Assembly (NCBI GenBank): GCA_019090885.1
Contig: JAHRVC010000055.1
Location: 1 to 34,294 of the forward strand
Source of the DNA: Marinosulfonomonas sp.
GTDB taxonomy: Bacteria; Pseudomonadota; Alphaproteobacteria; Rhodobacterales; Rhodobacteraceae
Reading direction: 5' to 3'
DNA length: 34,294 nucleotides
Part shown: one piece after another, positions 1-7,274 of the stretch
Position numbering within the stretch: position 1 is the stretch's first letter
Layout of the letters: every line of letters starts with the position of its first letter
The notes under the pieces: generated by a model
The model's input: the letters and a program-made list of their open reading frames with translations, nothing else
Database searches by the model: none
What the model was told of the DNA's origin: nothing
Made by a program: the position numbers and the translations under genes

Positions 1-96
1 ATACATTCCAGTAGACGGGACATGTTTCATTAAGTAGTCTAACGACAGTTCGGATGTCAAACGGGATATTGGTCGTGGCAGCACCTGCGTCGTCAG

Positions 97-138
97 TGCA
101 AATTGCATTTGAGCGGCGCAAAATCTGCGAAATACAAT
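97..138 (+). promoter_or_regulatory. Candidate promoter and operator upstream of the first operon
   Basis: TTGAGC (109-114) and TACAAT (133-138) are separated by 18 bases and look like a sigma-70 type promoter, which would start transcription about 40 bases before the first gene. A perfect palindrome, TGCAAATTGCA (97-107), lies directly upstream of the -35 element and could bind a regulator. The rest of positions 1-185 shows nothing I can name. The promoter is inferred from sequence only. Confidence 0.35.
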
Positions 139-185
139 TTATGACGATATGCCTGTAACCGCTTAGGAGGCGAAAAGTTAAACCG

Positions 186-1460
186 TTGAATACACTCAAA
201 GATACCACCACCCCGCCCGCATCTCTTTTGGATATTCTGGGCCAGGCTGGTCAGGAAAACAGCGAATTGCCTTTGGATGGCATATTGGTCGCTGATTTCA
301 GCAGGCTGCTGCCCGGCCCTTGGTGCACGCAACTTCTTTCCGACCTTGGCGCGACTGTTGTCAAAATCGAGCGCCCCGGAAGCGGCGACATGAGCCGCGC
401 CAACCCGCCCGCATTTGGAAAGCGCAGCGTCTATTTCAACAGCGTCAACGGCGGCAAGCACAGCATTACTGTTGATCTGGCAACATCTGATGGCCAAGCC
501 ATTGCTCATAAGCTGATCGAACAGGCCGATGTGATGGTTGAATCCTTCCGCCCCGGTGTTGCCGAGAAACTGAATATTGATTTTGAGCGGGCCAAAGCGC
601 TGAACCCGGCGCTGGTCTATTGCTCGATTACCGGCTTTGGGCAGACCGGGCCGCTGGCCCATATATCCGGCCATGATCTGGTTATTCAGGCGTTATCTGG
701 ATTTGCCGGACTTTCCGCACAACCGGGAATGGCACCCGACGTGCCGGGGTTTCAGGCGGCTGATTATGCCGGTGCAACGATGGCGGTAATCGGCATCCTT
801 GGTGCCCTAATGAAACGGGCAAAAACCGGCAACGGCAGCAATCTGGATATCGCGATGTTCGACAGCCTGTTTGCCATGTGCAACATCGCGCTGACCGGCG
901 CCATGTCACGCAAAGCGGGCAACACCGGCAAACCGGCGATTGAAGTTTGGGGCGGCAATCCGCGTTACGCGACCTACCTTACGGCTGACAACAAGGCCGT
1001 CGCGGTTGCTTTGCTGGAAAAGCGCCTTTGGGTGAATTTTTGCAACGCTATCGACCGCCCGGATTTGATTGACGACGATGAAAGCCTTGAGGATCGCCAC
1101 AGCGACCACGGTGATAAGGCCGAGGAATATCGCGACGCGATCGCCAAATGCTGTCTGGCCAAAAACCGCGATGAGCTGATCGACGAAATGACTCGCAAAG
1201 GGGTGCCGATGAGCCCGATCTATACCCCCGACGAAGCGTTGAATTCTGAAAACGTGGCGGGACGTGGGCTGATTGAATTTGCAGATCACCCGGAAGAAGG
1301 TACAATTCCGCAGTTTGTTAATCCGCTGGCCCTATCAGGGCTGGCCAAAGGCAACCGTTCACCCGCACCCGATGTAGGTGAGTCAAGCGAAGCGGTTCTG
1401 AAAGGTCTTGGGTTTGCCCCCGAAACCATGGCCCGCTTTCACAAAAATGGAGTGATATGA
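186..1460 (+). CDS. CaiB/BaiF family (class III) CoA-transferase
   Basis: This 424-residue protein is a family III CoA-transferase, which moves CoA from a donor thioester to a carboxylic acid in the cytoplasm. The family core begins near residue 30 (DGILVADFSRLLPGPW) and includes the VVKIERPGSGD and YCSITGFGQTGP motifs. The likely catalytic aspartate is D193 in the FQAADYAG segment. About 30 residues precede the core. The start is a TTG with AGGAGG at 165-170, 15 bases upstream, and no better start is visible. The stop overlaps the next gene in an ATGA arrangement, so the two are probably translationally coupled. The acid it activates is unknown. Neighbouring MmgE/PrpD and flavin oxidoreductase genes suggest a catabolic intermediate. 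A racemase of the same superfamily is the main alternative. Confidence 0.85.
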   Translation: MNTLKDTTTPPASLLDILGQAGQENSELPLDGILVADFSRLLPGPWCTQLLSDLGATVVKIERPGSGDMSRANPPAFGKRSVYFNSVNGGKHSITVDLATSDGQAIAHKLIEQADVMVESFRPGVAEKLNIDFERAKALNPALVYCSITGFGQTGPLAHISGHDLVIQALSGFAGLSAQPGMAPDVPGFQAADYAGATMAVIGILGALMKRAKTGNGSNLDIAMFDSLFAMCNIALTGAMSRKAGNTGKPAIEVWGGNPRYATYLTADNKAVAVALLEKRLWVNFCNAIDRPDLIDDDESLEDRHSDHGDKAEEYRDAIAKCCLAKNRDELIDEMTRKGVPMSPIYTPDEALNSENVAGRGLIEFADHPEEGTIPQFVNPLALSGLAKGNRSPAPDVGESSEAVLKGLGFAPETMARFHKNGVI

Positions 1461-2815
1461 TCGCCATGCCAAATCTGGAAAATGCCAATACACTTTCGCA
1501 ATATGTCGCCTCGACGACCGAACGCCAGTTGCCGCCCGATGTTCTTGATGCTGCACGCATGTGCCTTGCCGACTGGCTTGGTGTTCTGGTCGGAGCGCAC
1601 GCACAGGGTGCCGGGATTGTGGCGCGCAAGGTCGCAAGCGCATGGAACGCACCGGGCAATGCACCGGTTTTCCAGGATGGCAGGCAATCGCCGCTGGCAT
1701 CGGCATTGGTAAATGGAACCTTTGCCCATTGTCTTGATTATGATGACACACATCTGGGTTGCCTTGCGCATCTAAGCGGGCCGACTTGGGCTGCAACACT
1801 TGCGATGGCCGCCGAACTTGGAAGCTCTGACATGCATGCCATGAAGGCATTTGTGACCGGGTTTGAAACTGGCGCAAAACTGGGCGGGAAGGACTTTGGC
1901 GAGACTGCCAATAAACGTGGTTTCCACTCAACATCCGTGCTGGGCCGGTTTTCAGCAGCCGCTTCTGTCAGCAGCCTGATGGGCCTGAGCGAAGAGCAGA
2001 TCGTGAATGCTATGGGCGTCGCAGCGACCACGGCGGGTGGCCTTGTGGCATCCTTCGGAACAATGGGAAAACCCTTTCACGCAGGCAAGGCGGCGATGGA
2101 CGGAATTCTGGCCGCGCAGATGGCCGCAGGTGGGTTTGAGGCTGCCAGGGATTTGCTGGAGACAGACGGCGACACGCTGGCCTCTGCCTTTATTCAGGAT
2201 AGCGAGGTCAGGATTTCAAAGCTGGACTTTAGCGGCGACTGGGAAATTCATAACAACACGTTCAAACCCTATGCGGCCTGTCTGCTGGTTCACCCGACAG
2301 TGGAAAGCGCGCGCGACATCGGCAGCCAGATCGCCGGGCGCAAATTGCGATCCGTCACAGCGAAGATCCACCCGATGGTTCTGCGGTTCGCCGCAAAGAC
2401 AGTCGTTAACGAACCGTTGGAAGGTAAATTCTCGGTCGCCTATTGTGCAGCACTTGGCCTGTGCGGTTTTGATGCATCTGAACAGGATTTCACTCAGGAG
2501 CGTCTTGATAACAAAGACGTTCAGGCAGCGTTTGATTTGGTCAATGTCGTCACGGACGACAGTTTGACATCAACATCCGCTTCGATGTCTGTTTCGTTTG
2601 AGGATGGATCAGAGCTTACGGTGGACACACCTCTGGCGCGCGGCAACCCCGGCAATCCGATCGGTTGGGACGGGATGGAGCGTAAATTCATGTCGCTGGT
2701 CGAACCGGTATATGGCGCGCAATCAGAAACATTGTTCAAGCTTGCCCGCGAGGCAGGTGAAGGCGATGGTTTGACACAAATCGCAAGTATGCTGGCTAAC
2801 AAAAAATTCCATTGA
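1457..2815 (+). CDS. MmgE/PrpD family protein (dehydratase/decarboxylase-like)
   Basis: This 452-residue protein belongs to the MmgE/PrpD family, whose known members include 2-methylcitrate dehydratase, cis-aconitate decarboxylase and iminodisuccinate epimerase. Typical family segments are FAHCLDYDDTHLG near residue 95, the GMGKPFHAGKAAMDG type loop near residue 200 (here TMGKPFHAGKAAMDGI), and NNTFKPYAACLLVHPT near residue 275. The length is normal for the family. The ATG overlaps the stop of the CoA-transferase gene. There are no methylcitrate-cycle genes next to it (no prpB or prpC), so a housekeeping propionate role is unlikely. It more probably hydrates, dehydrates or decarboxylates an intermediate of the pathway served by its operon partners. 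The exact reaction cannot be read from the sequence. Confidence 0.82.
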   Translation: MIAMPNLENANTLSQYVASTTERQLPPDVLDAARMCLADWLGVLVGAHAQGAGIVARKVASAWNAPGNAPVFQDGRQSPLASALVNGTFAHCLDYDDTHLGCLAHLSGPTWAATLAMAAELGSSDMHAMKAFVTGFETGAKLGGKDFGETANKRGFHSTSVLGRFSAAASVSSLMGLSEEQIVNAMGVAATTAGGLVASFGTMGKPFHAGKAAMDGILAAQMAAGGFEAARDLLETDGDTLASAFIQDSEVRISKLDFSGDWEIHNNTFKPYAACLLVHPTVESARDIGSQIAGRKLRSVTAKIHPMVLRFAAKTVVNEPLEGKFSVAYCAALGLCGFDASEQDFTQERLDNKDVQAAFDLVNVVTDDSLTSTSASMSVSFEDGSELTVDTPLARGNPGNPIGWDGMERKFMSLVEPVYGAQSETLFKLAREAGEGDGLTQIASMLANKKFH

Positions 2816-2865
2816 TGTTCTAGTGATTCTGATTTTGGTTTGAAATTTTAACGGGCGGGGAAAAC

Positions 2866-3978
2866 ATGAGCTCTGAACTATTTTCACCATTTCGCATGAA
2901 CGGCGTATCGCTGGACAACCGGATCGTCGTCTCACCGATGGGGCAGTATTCCGGCGACGGGCAAGGCAGCGCGACCGACTGGCACATGATGCATTTGGGC
3001 AATCTTGCCATATCCGGCGCAGGTCTGGTCATTATCGAGGCCGCAGCGGTTGAACCGCAAGGGCGGGTCAGCCCGATAGATCTGGGTATCTGGTCGGACG
3101 CGAACGCCGCCGCATTAGAGCGTGTGCTTGGCTTCTGTCGCAAGCATAGCGACTGTAAATGGGGAATGCAGATTGCCCATGGCGGTCGCAAAGGTGGCGT
3201 TTCGCCCGCTTGGAAAGGGCAAAAACCGCTGGCCGAAAATGACAATGGTTGGACGCCGGTCAGCGCATCGGGAATGACCTATCCAGGGCGCGAACAACCG
3301 ATTGCATTGGACAGCGACGGATTGATCCGGGTGCGCGACGCCTTCGTGGCCGCCGCCGTACGGGCGCGCGACCTTGGGGTCGATGTGCTAGAGGTTCACA
3401 ATGCGCATGGCTATCTGTTGCATTGCTTCCTGACGCCATTCGCCAACAACCGGAACGACGAATACGGCGGTGACCGCGAGGGGCGGATGCGCTTCCCGCT
3501 GGAAGTATTCGCCGCTGTTCGCGAAGTCTGGCCAGCCGACCGGGTTCTTGGGGTGCGGATTTCCGCAACGGACTGGGCCGAAGGTGGTTGGGACCTTGAA
3601 GATTCCATCGTGTTTTCACAGCGACTGAAAGACATGGGGTGCGATTACATCACCGCCTCAAGCGGTGGCTCGACACCGGATCAGGACATTCCGATCGGTC
3701 CCGGTTATCAGATGCCGCTGGCCGAAGGGATTAAGCAAGAGGTCGATATTGCGGTCATGGGCGTTGGTCTGATTACCGAGCCCGCGCAGGCCGAAAAGAT
3801 AATTGCTGAAGGTCAGGCTGACCTTGTCGCGCTTGGCCGCGGGATGCTGTTCAACCCGCGCTGGCCTTGGCATGCAGCGCTTGAACTTGGTGGTAAGATC
3901 ACGATCCCCAGAGAATACGAACGCTGCCACCCGGATATGCGCAGCGGTGATTTTCTGAAACCCCGCATGGATGGCTGA
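2866..3978 (+). CDS. Old yellow enzyme family NADH:flavin oxidoreductase (YqjM-like)
   Basis: This 370-residue single-domain TIM-barrel flavoenzyme resembles the YqjM/OYE group, which reduces activated C=C bonds with FMN and NAD(P)H. Visible family motifs are VVSPMGQYS near residue 22, WHMMHLGN near residue 43, QIAHGGRKG near residue 102, the substrate-binding EVHNAHGYL near residue 177, and NNRNDEYGGDREGRMRF near residue 197. The FMN-phosphate segment is ALGRGMLFNPRWPWH near the end. It lacks the C-terminal FAD and iron-sulfur domains of 2,4-dienoyl-CoA reductase. The position of the redox-tuning cysteine of YqjM (in an SPMCMYS type motif) is glycine here. A GGGG-type Shine-Dalgarno sequence precedes the ATG, and the gap to the previous gene is 50 bases. 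It is the third gene of the operon. The substrate is unknown. Confidence 0.87.
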   Translation: MSSELFSPFRMNGVSLDNRIVVSPMGQYSGDGQGSATDWHMMHLGNLAISGAGLVIIEAAAVEPQGRVSPIDLGIWSDANAAALERVLGFCRKHSDCKWGMQIAHGGRKGGVSPAWKGQKPLAENDNGWTPVSASGMTYPGREQPIALDSDGLIRVRDAFVAAAVRARDLGVDVLEVHNAHGYLLHCFLTPFANNRNDEYGGDREGRMRFPLEVFAAVREVWPADRVLGVRISATDWAEGGWDLEDSIVFSQRLKDMGCDYITASSGGSTPDQDIPIGPGYQMPLAEGIKQEVDIAVMGVGLITEPAQAEKIIAEGQADLVALGRGMLFNPRWPWHAALELGGKITIPREYERCHPDMRSGDFLKPRMDG

Positions 3979-3983
3979 AACGA

Positions 3984-4006
3984 CCCGCGCCATTGGCTGG
4001 CGCGGG
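3984..4006. terminator. Stem-loop between convergent genes
   Basis: CCCGCGCCA and TGGCGCGGG form a perfect 9-bp GC-rich stem around a 5-base loop, five bases after the stop of the flavin oxidoreductase gene and just before the stop of the convergent BadI-like gene. There is no long T run on either side, so it may be a weak or bidirectional terminator. Confidence 0.6.
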
Positions 4007-4014
4007 CCTAATTG

Positions 4015-4815
4015 TCACTTGTCGGCCTTACTTTTCTTCAGCACACCGCGGAAATCCGGCTTGCGCTTTTCTCGAAATGCGTTGCCGCCTTCTTTGGCTT
4101 CGTCGGTGGCATAATAATGCGCGACCGTCTGAAAGCCCATGTTGGCGATGCCTTTGATATTCTCTGTGTCCGCGTTGAATGACCGCTTGGCGATGGCAAT
4201 TGCAGTCGGGCTGCGCTCGACTATTTCAGCGCACCATGCGTCAACTTCGGCGTCCAGATCAGCCTCTGGCACGACCTTGTTGACCAGCCCCATTTCCAGC
4301 GCTTCCTGCGCTGTGTAACGGCGACACATATACCAGATTTCGCGCGCTTTCTTTTCGCCGACGATACGCGACAGATAGGCCGTGCCAAATCCCGGATCAA
4401 CCGAACCGACCTTGGGGCCAACTTGCCCGAAAATAGATTTGTCGGATGCAATCGTCATGTCACAGATCGTCGCCATGACGTTACCGCCGCCAATAGCGAA
4501 CCCGTTCACCTTGGCAATCACCGGCTTGGGTGCGTCACGGATAAGCGAATGAATTTCCTCGACCGGAACGCCCAGAACGCCCTGCACACCACGCACGGAT
4601 TTTTTGTCGCCGGTATCGCCACCAACACCGAACGCACGACCGCCTGCACCGGTGATAACGATGGCTGCGACCTCATCATCCCAGGACGCTTTGGTCAGCG
4701 CATCGATCATCTCAAAATAGGTGGTTACACGAAATGCGTTCATCCGCTCGGGGCGGTTGATCGTGATCGTGCCTACGTTATTTTTCACTTCGTAAAGCAG
4801 GTCTTCGTAGTCCAT
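4015..4815 (-). CDS. badI: BadI-like 2-ketocyclohexanecarboxyl-CoA hydrolase (crotonase superfamily)
   Basis: This 266-residue crotonase-fold protein is closest, from memory, to BadI, which hydrolytically opens the ring of 2-ketocyclohexanecarboxyl-CoA to pimelyl-CoA. BadI-type segments are MNAFRVTTYFEM near residue 25, IGGGNVMATICDMTIASDK at about 108-126, IFGQVGPKVGSVDPGFGTA at about 128-146 with the probable catalytic D140, and EKKAREIWYMCRRY at about 154-167. MenB (naphthoyl-CoA synthase) is a close relative and the main alternative, but no menaquinone genes are present. The start at 4815 follows an AAGGAA Shine-Dalgarno; an in-frame upstream extension to 4965 has no family similarity. 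The usual AFCxGGD oxyanion segment reads AFGVGGD. The gene stands alone on this strand, divergent from the aldolase gene. Confidence 0.8.
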   Translation of the reverse strand: MDYEDLLYEVKNNVGTITINRPERMNAFRVTTYFEMIDALTKASWDDEVAAIVITGAGGRAFGVGGDTGDKKSVRGVQGVLGVPVEEIHSLIRDAPKPVIAKVNGFAIGGGNVMATICDMTIASDKSIFGQVGPKVGSVDPGFGTAYLSRIVGEKKAREIWYMCRRYTAQEALEMGLVNKVVPEADLDAEVDAWCAEIVERSPTAIAIAKRSFNADTENIKGIANMGFQTVAHYYATDEAKEGGNAFREKRKPDFRGVLKKSKADK

Positions 4816-5005
4816 TTTCAAATTCCTTTTTCGGTTTGCAACGGCAGCGTCGGGCTGATTATTTACTGGTTTTATCATTACCAAAACCCACCCCGTTCCA
4901 CAACGTGAAACGCGTATCATTAATTTGACAACACCCCGGAATGCTTCCAAACTCACCAGATGCAAACCGGGCCTTCAGGCGGGGTTTTCCTGAGGAGGAA
5001 TTTCA
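4816..5005. promoter_or_regulatory. Divergent promoter region
   Basis: This region separates the BadI-like gene (- strand) from the RraA-like gene (+ strand) and must hold promoters for both. A consensus -35 TTGACA lies at 4925-4930 for the + direction, but I see no good -10 at normal spacing. GTTCCACAACGTGAAAC (4895-4911) is a near-palindrome with six of seven arm pairs and is a possible operator. Confidence 0.35.
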
Positions 5006-5677
5006 TTGGACCATCCAGACATAGACCGGCCCGACCCGGCGCTGATGGGGCGCATTGCCCCGATCGCTACCAGCACATTTGCCAATGCATTTGATAAATG
5101 CGGGCTGTTTCACAGTGTGATGGCGGATATTCCCGCCGTGGCCGCCGGTTTTGCCCTGAGCGGCCCCGCCGTGACGGTAAAGTTGTCGGTAGGTGAACCG
5201 GGAACCTATACGTCCGAAGATTTCGCCGTTGGCGCGATGATCGACGCGGCCAAGCGCGGCGACGTTATCGTGATCGACGGGGGCGGTAGCCGCTATTCCA
5301 CATGGGGCGGCATGGCCAGTTTTGCCGCCAAGATGAAAGGTGTCGCCGGTATCGTTGTGGATGGTGCTGCGCGCGATCTGGAGGAAATGGTCGAATTTGA
5401 TTTTTCCGTATTCAGCCGCCACATGGTTCCAACAACCGGGCGCACCCGGCTAAAGGTCGAAGCGATCAACGTGCCGGTCACGGTCGGCGGCGTTGATGTA
5501 AATCCCGGCGACATCATTGTAGGCGACGGCACCGGCGTTATCGCCATTCCCAAAGGTCGAGCCGACGAGGTGGTCAGCTTTGCCGAGAAATGCCAGCTTG
5601 ATGATAACGCGGCTATGGCCGACATGAAAAACGGTCTGACGTTCAGTCAGGCAATGGCAAAATATAGGAATATCTGA
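5006..5677 (+). CDS. RraA-like protein (HMG/CHA aldolase family)
   Basis: This 223-residue protein belongs to the RraA-like family, which includes 4-hydroxy-4-methyl-2-oxoglutarate/4-carboxy-4-hydroxy-2-oxoadipate aldolases that release pyruvate or decarboxylate oxaloacetate. The family metal and substrate motif is visible as IVVDGAARD, with R123 and D124. The loop DGGGSRYSTWGG (about 91-102) matches the other conserved stretch. The start is TTG, chosen because a very strong GAGGAGGAA (4992-5000) sits 5 bases upstream. Its stop is one base from the ATG of the thiamine-diphosphate enzyme, so the two are surely co-translated. An aldolase late in an aromatic meta-type pathway would fit the context. 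RNase E inhibitor activity, the origin of the name, is unlikely. Confidence 0.82.
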   Translation: MDHPDIDRPDPALMGRIAPIATSTFANAFDKCGLFHSVMADIPAVAAGFALSGPAVTVKLSVGEPGTYTSEDFAVGAMIDAAKRGDVIVIDGGGSRYSTWGGMASFAAKMKGVAGIVVDGAARDLEEMVEFDFSVFSRHMVPTTGRTRLKVEAINVPVTVGGVDVNPGDIIVGDGTGVIAIPKGRADEVVSFAEKCQLDDNAAMADMKNGLTFSQAMAKYRNI

Positions 5678-5678
5678 A

Positions 5679-7268
5679 ATGAGTGAACCCACGCTATCGC
5701 AGGCCCTTGCCGAGGGCTTTCAGCGCCATAACATCAAACGAATTTTCGGCGTGCCCGGCGGTGGCTCGGCCCTGCCAATCATCGACGCCGCGCGTGAACT
5801 TGGCATTGATTTTGTTCTGACCCGCAGCGAAATGTCGGCGTCGATCATGGCGGCCGTAACGGGTGAGATTTCCGGTGCCCCGGGCGTCGTTCTTGCCTGT
5901 CTTGGGCCGGGCGCATCCAGCCTTGCTACCGGCACGGCTTACGCCAGCCTTGAGCAGGCACCGATGCTGCTTCTGACCGATGGCCCGGCGGTTTCACTGC
6001 ACCAGCGGTATGACCAGAATGCGTTTTTTGCACCGATCACCAAGCATCAGGGGCGATTTACACCCGAGGGGGCCGTCACAGATATCGAGGATGTTCTTTG
6101 CCTCGCGAACGACGCCCCACTTGGCCCTGTTCAGATGAATATCAATGCCGGCGGGTCGATTACCGCAGTTAGCGCCGGCGTGGCTCAGGTCACAAGGACA
6201 GCGCCGGTCACCTCATCCGAAAGTGCTATTGATGACGCCCGCAAGTTGCTGGCCAATAGCCGCAAACCGGTTCTTCTGGTCGGGCTTGAGGCTCGCTATG
6301 GCGACGCGCCACAAGCGGCTCTGCGCCTTGCCGAGGCAATGAATTGCCCGGTCTTATCAACCTACAAAGGCAAAGGTGTCGTGCCCGACAAACACGCGCG
6401 AATGGCCGGGATGTTCACCGGCGCCGTCAGTGAATTCAATGCCATTGAGGATGCGGATCTGATCGTGACATTCGGTGTCGATCCGGTCGAGTTCATCGCC
6501 AGCCCCTGGCATCACACTGCACCTATTCTGGAAATCCGCGCATCCGACACGCCGCATTTGTTGGTCGAAACCGCCGCCCGGATCATCGGCCCGCTCACCG
6601 CCAACATAGATGCGCTTTGTAGTGTGGGCACCCAGTCCGAATGGACAGCCGAAACAATTGCTGCACTCACAACCGAGCTGCGCGAACGGGTCGAAGTTCA
6701 AAGCAATGGCCACACCGCTCAATCAGTTGCCGAGGCGATCGTCGCCGCCGCGCCGGGACGCATCCGGGCAAGCGTTGATGCGGGCGCGCATATGGTTTCT
6801 GCGATGTCAGTGCTAGAGGCCGAACACCCCTTTGGTGTGCTGAAATCCAACGGCTTGTCGACCATGGGGTATGCCCTGCCCGCCGCAATCGCTTCGGCGT
6901 TGAATGACCCGGACATGCCCGCCGTCGCGGTCACCGGCGATGGTGGTTTGATGATGTGTATGGCTGAACTATCGACCGCCAAGGAACACAACTGCAACGT
7001 GGTGGCGGTGGTGCTGAATGACTCGGCACTGTCGCTAATCGACATAAAGCAACAATGGCAGGAACTCGAAACTGCCGGGGTTCGGTTTCCTGACACCGAT
7101 TTTTCCGCTGTTGCCAAAGGCATGGGCGTTGCGGCCTGGCGTGTGGGGCCATCCGACGATCTGTTAGGCGCGATGAAAGAGGCATTCGCCCATGACGGCC
7201 CGACGCTAGTGGATGTTACGACTGACGCCAGTGTCTATAACGCGCAGGTTGCCGCCTTACGCGGATAG
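5679..7268 (+). CDS. Thiamine diphosphate-dependent enzyme (acetolactate synthase/benzoylformate decarboxylase-like)
   Basis: This 529-residue protein has the three-domain layout of the acetolactate synthase superfamily. The N-terminal pyrimidine-binding domain starts with FGVPGGGSALPI and carries the activating glutamate E51 in TRSEMSAS. The central domain spans roughly residues 180-320. The C-terminal diphosphate-binding domain has TGDGGLMMCMAELSTAK followed by VVLND, the expected GDG-to-N motif. Such enzymes decarboxylate or ligate 2-oxo acids. The length fits a decarboxylase or a catabolic ligase better than a biosynthetic acetolactate synthase, and no ilvN small subunit is adjacent. Together with the aldolase gene one base upstream it may process a pyruvate-like or 2-oxo acid product. 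The exact substrate cannot be assigned. It ends 6 bases from the convergent tphB-like gene. Confidence 0.8.
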   Translation: MSEPTLSQALAEGFQRHNIKRIFGVPGGGSALPIIDAARELGIDFVLTRSEMSASIMAAVTGEISGAPGVVLACLGPGASSLATGTAYASLEQAPMLLLTDGPAVSLHQRYDQNAFFAPITKHQGRFTPEGAVTDIEDVLCLANDAPLGPVQMNINAGGSITAVSAGVAQVTRTAPVTSSESAIDDARKLLANSRKPVLLVGLEARYGDAPQAALRLAEAMNCPVLSTYKGKGVVPDKHARMAGMFTGAVSEFNAIEDADLIVTFGVDPVEFIASPWHHTAPILEIRASDTPHLLVETAARIIGPLTANIDALCSVGTQSEWTAETIAALTTELRERVEVQSNGHTAQSVAEAIVAAAPGRIRASVDAGAHMVSAMSVLEAEHPFGVLKSNGLSTMGYALPAAIASALNDPDMPAVAVTGDGGLMMCMAELSTAKEHNCNVVAVVLNDSALSLIDIKQQWQELETAGVRFPDTDFSAVAKGMGVAAWRVGPSDDLLGAMKEAFAHDGPTLVDVTTDASVYNAQVAALRG

Positions 7269-7274
7269 CCCAGC

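Noticed and set aside
141-158. Five-codon ATG minigene in the leader of the first operon
   Set aside because: No Shine-Dalgarno sequence precedes it and such short frames occur by chance.
4015-4815. MenB (naphthoyl-CoA synthase)
   Set aside because: The family is close, but the GGGNVMATICD region and the catabolic neighbourhood favour BadI, and no men genes are present.
4868-4884. TGGT-N9-ACCA as a FadR-type operator
   Set aside because: FadR-family sites have a much shorter spacer (0-3 bases), and no second copy is near the FadR-type regulator gene.
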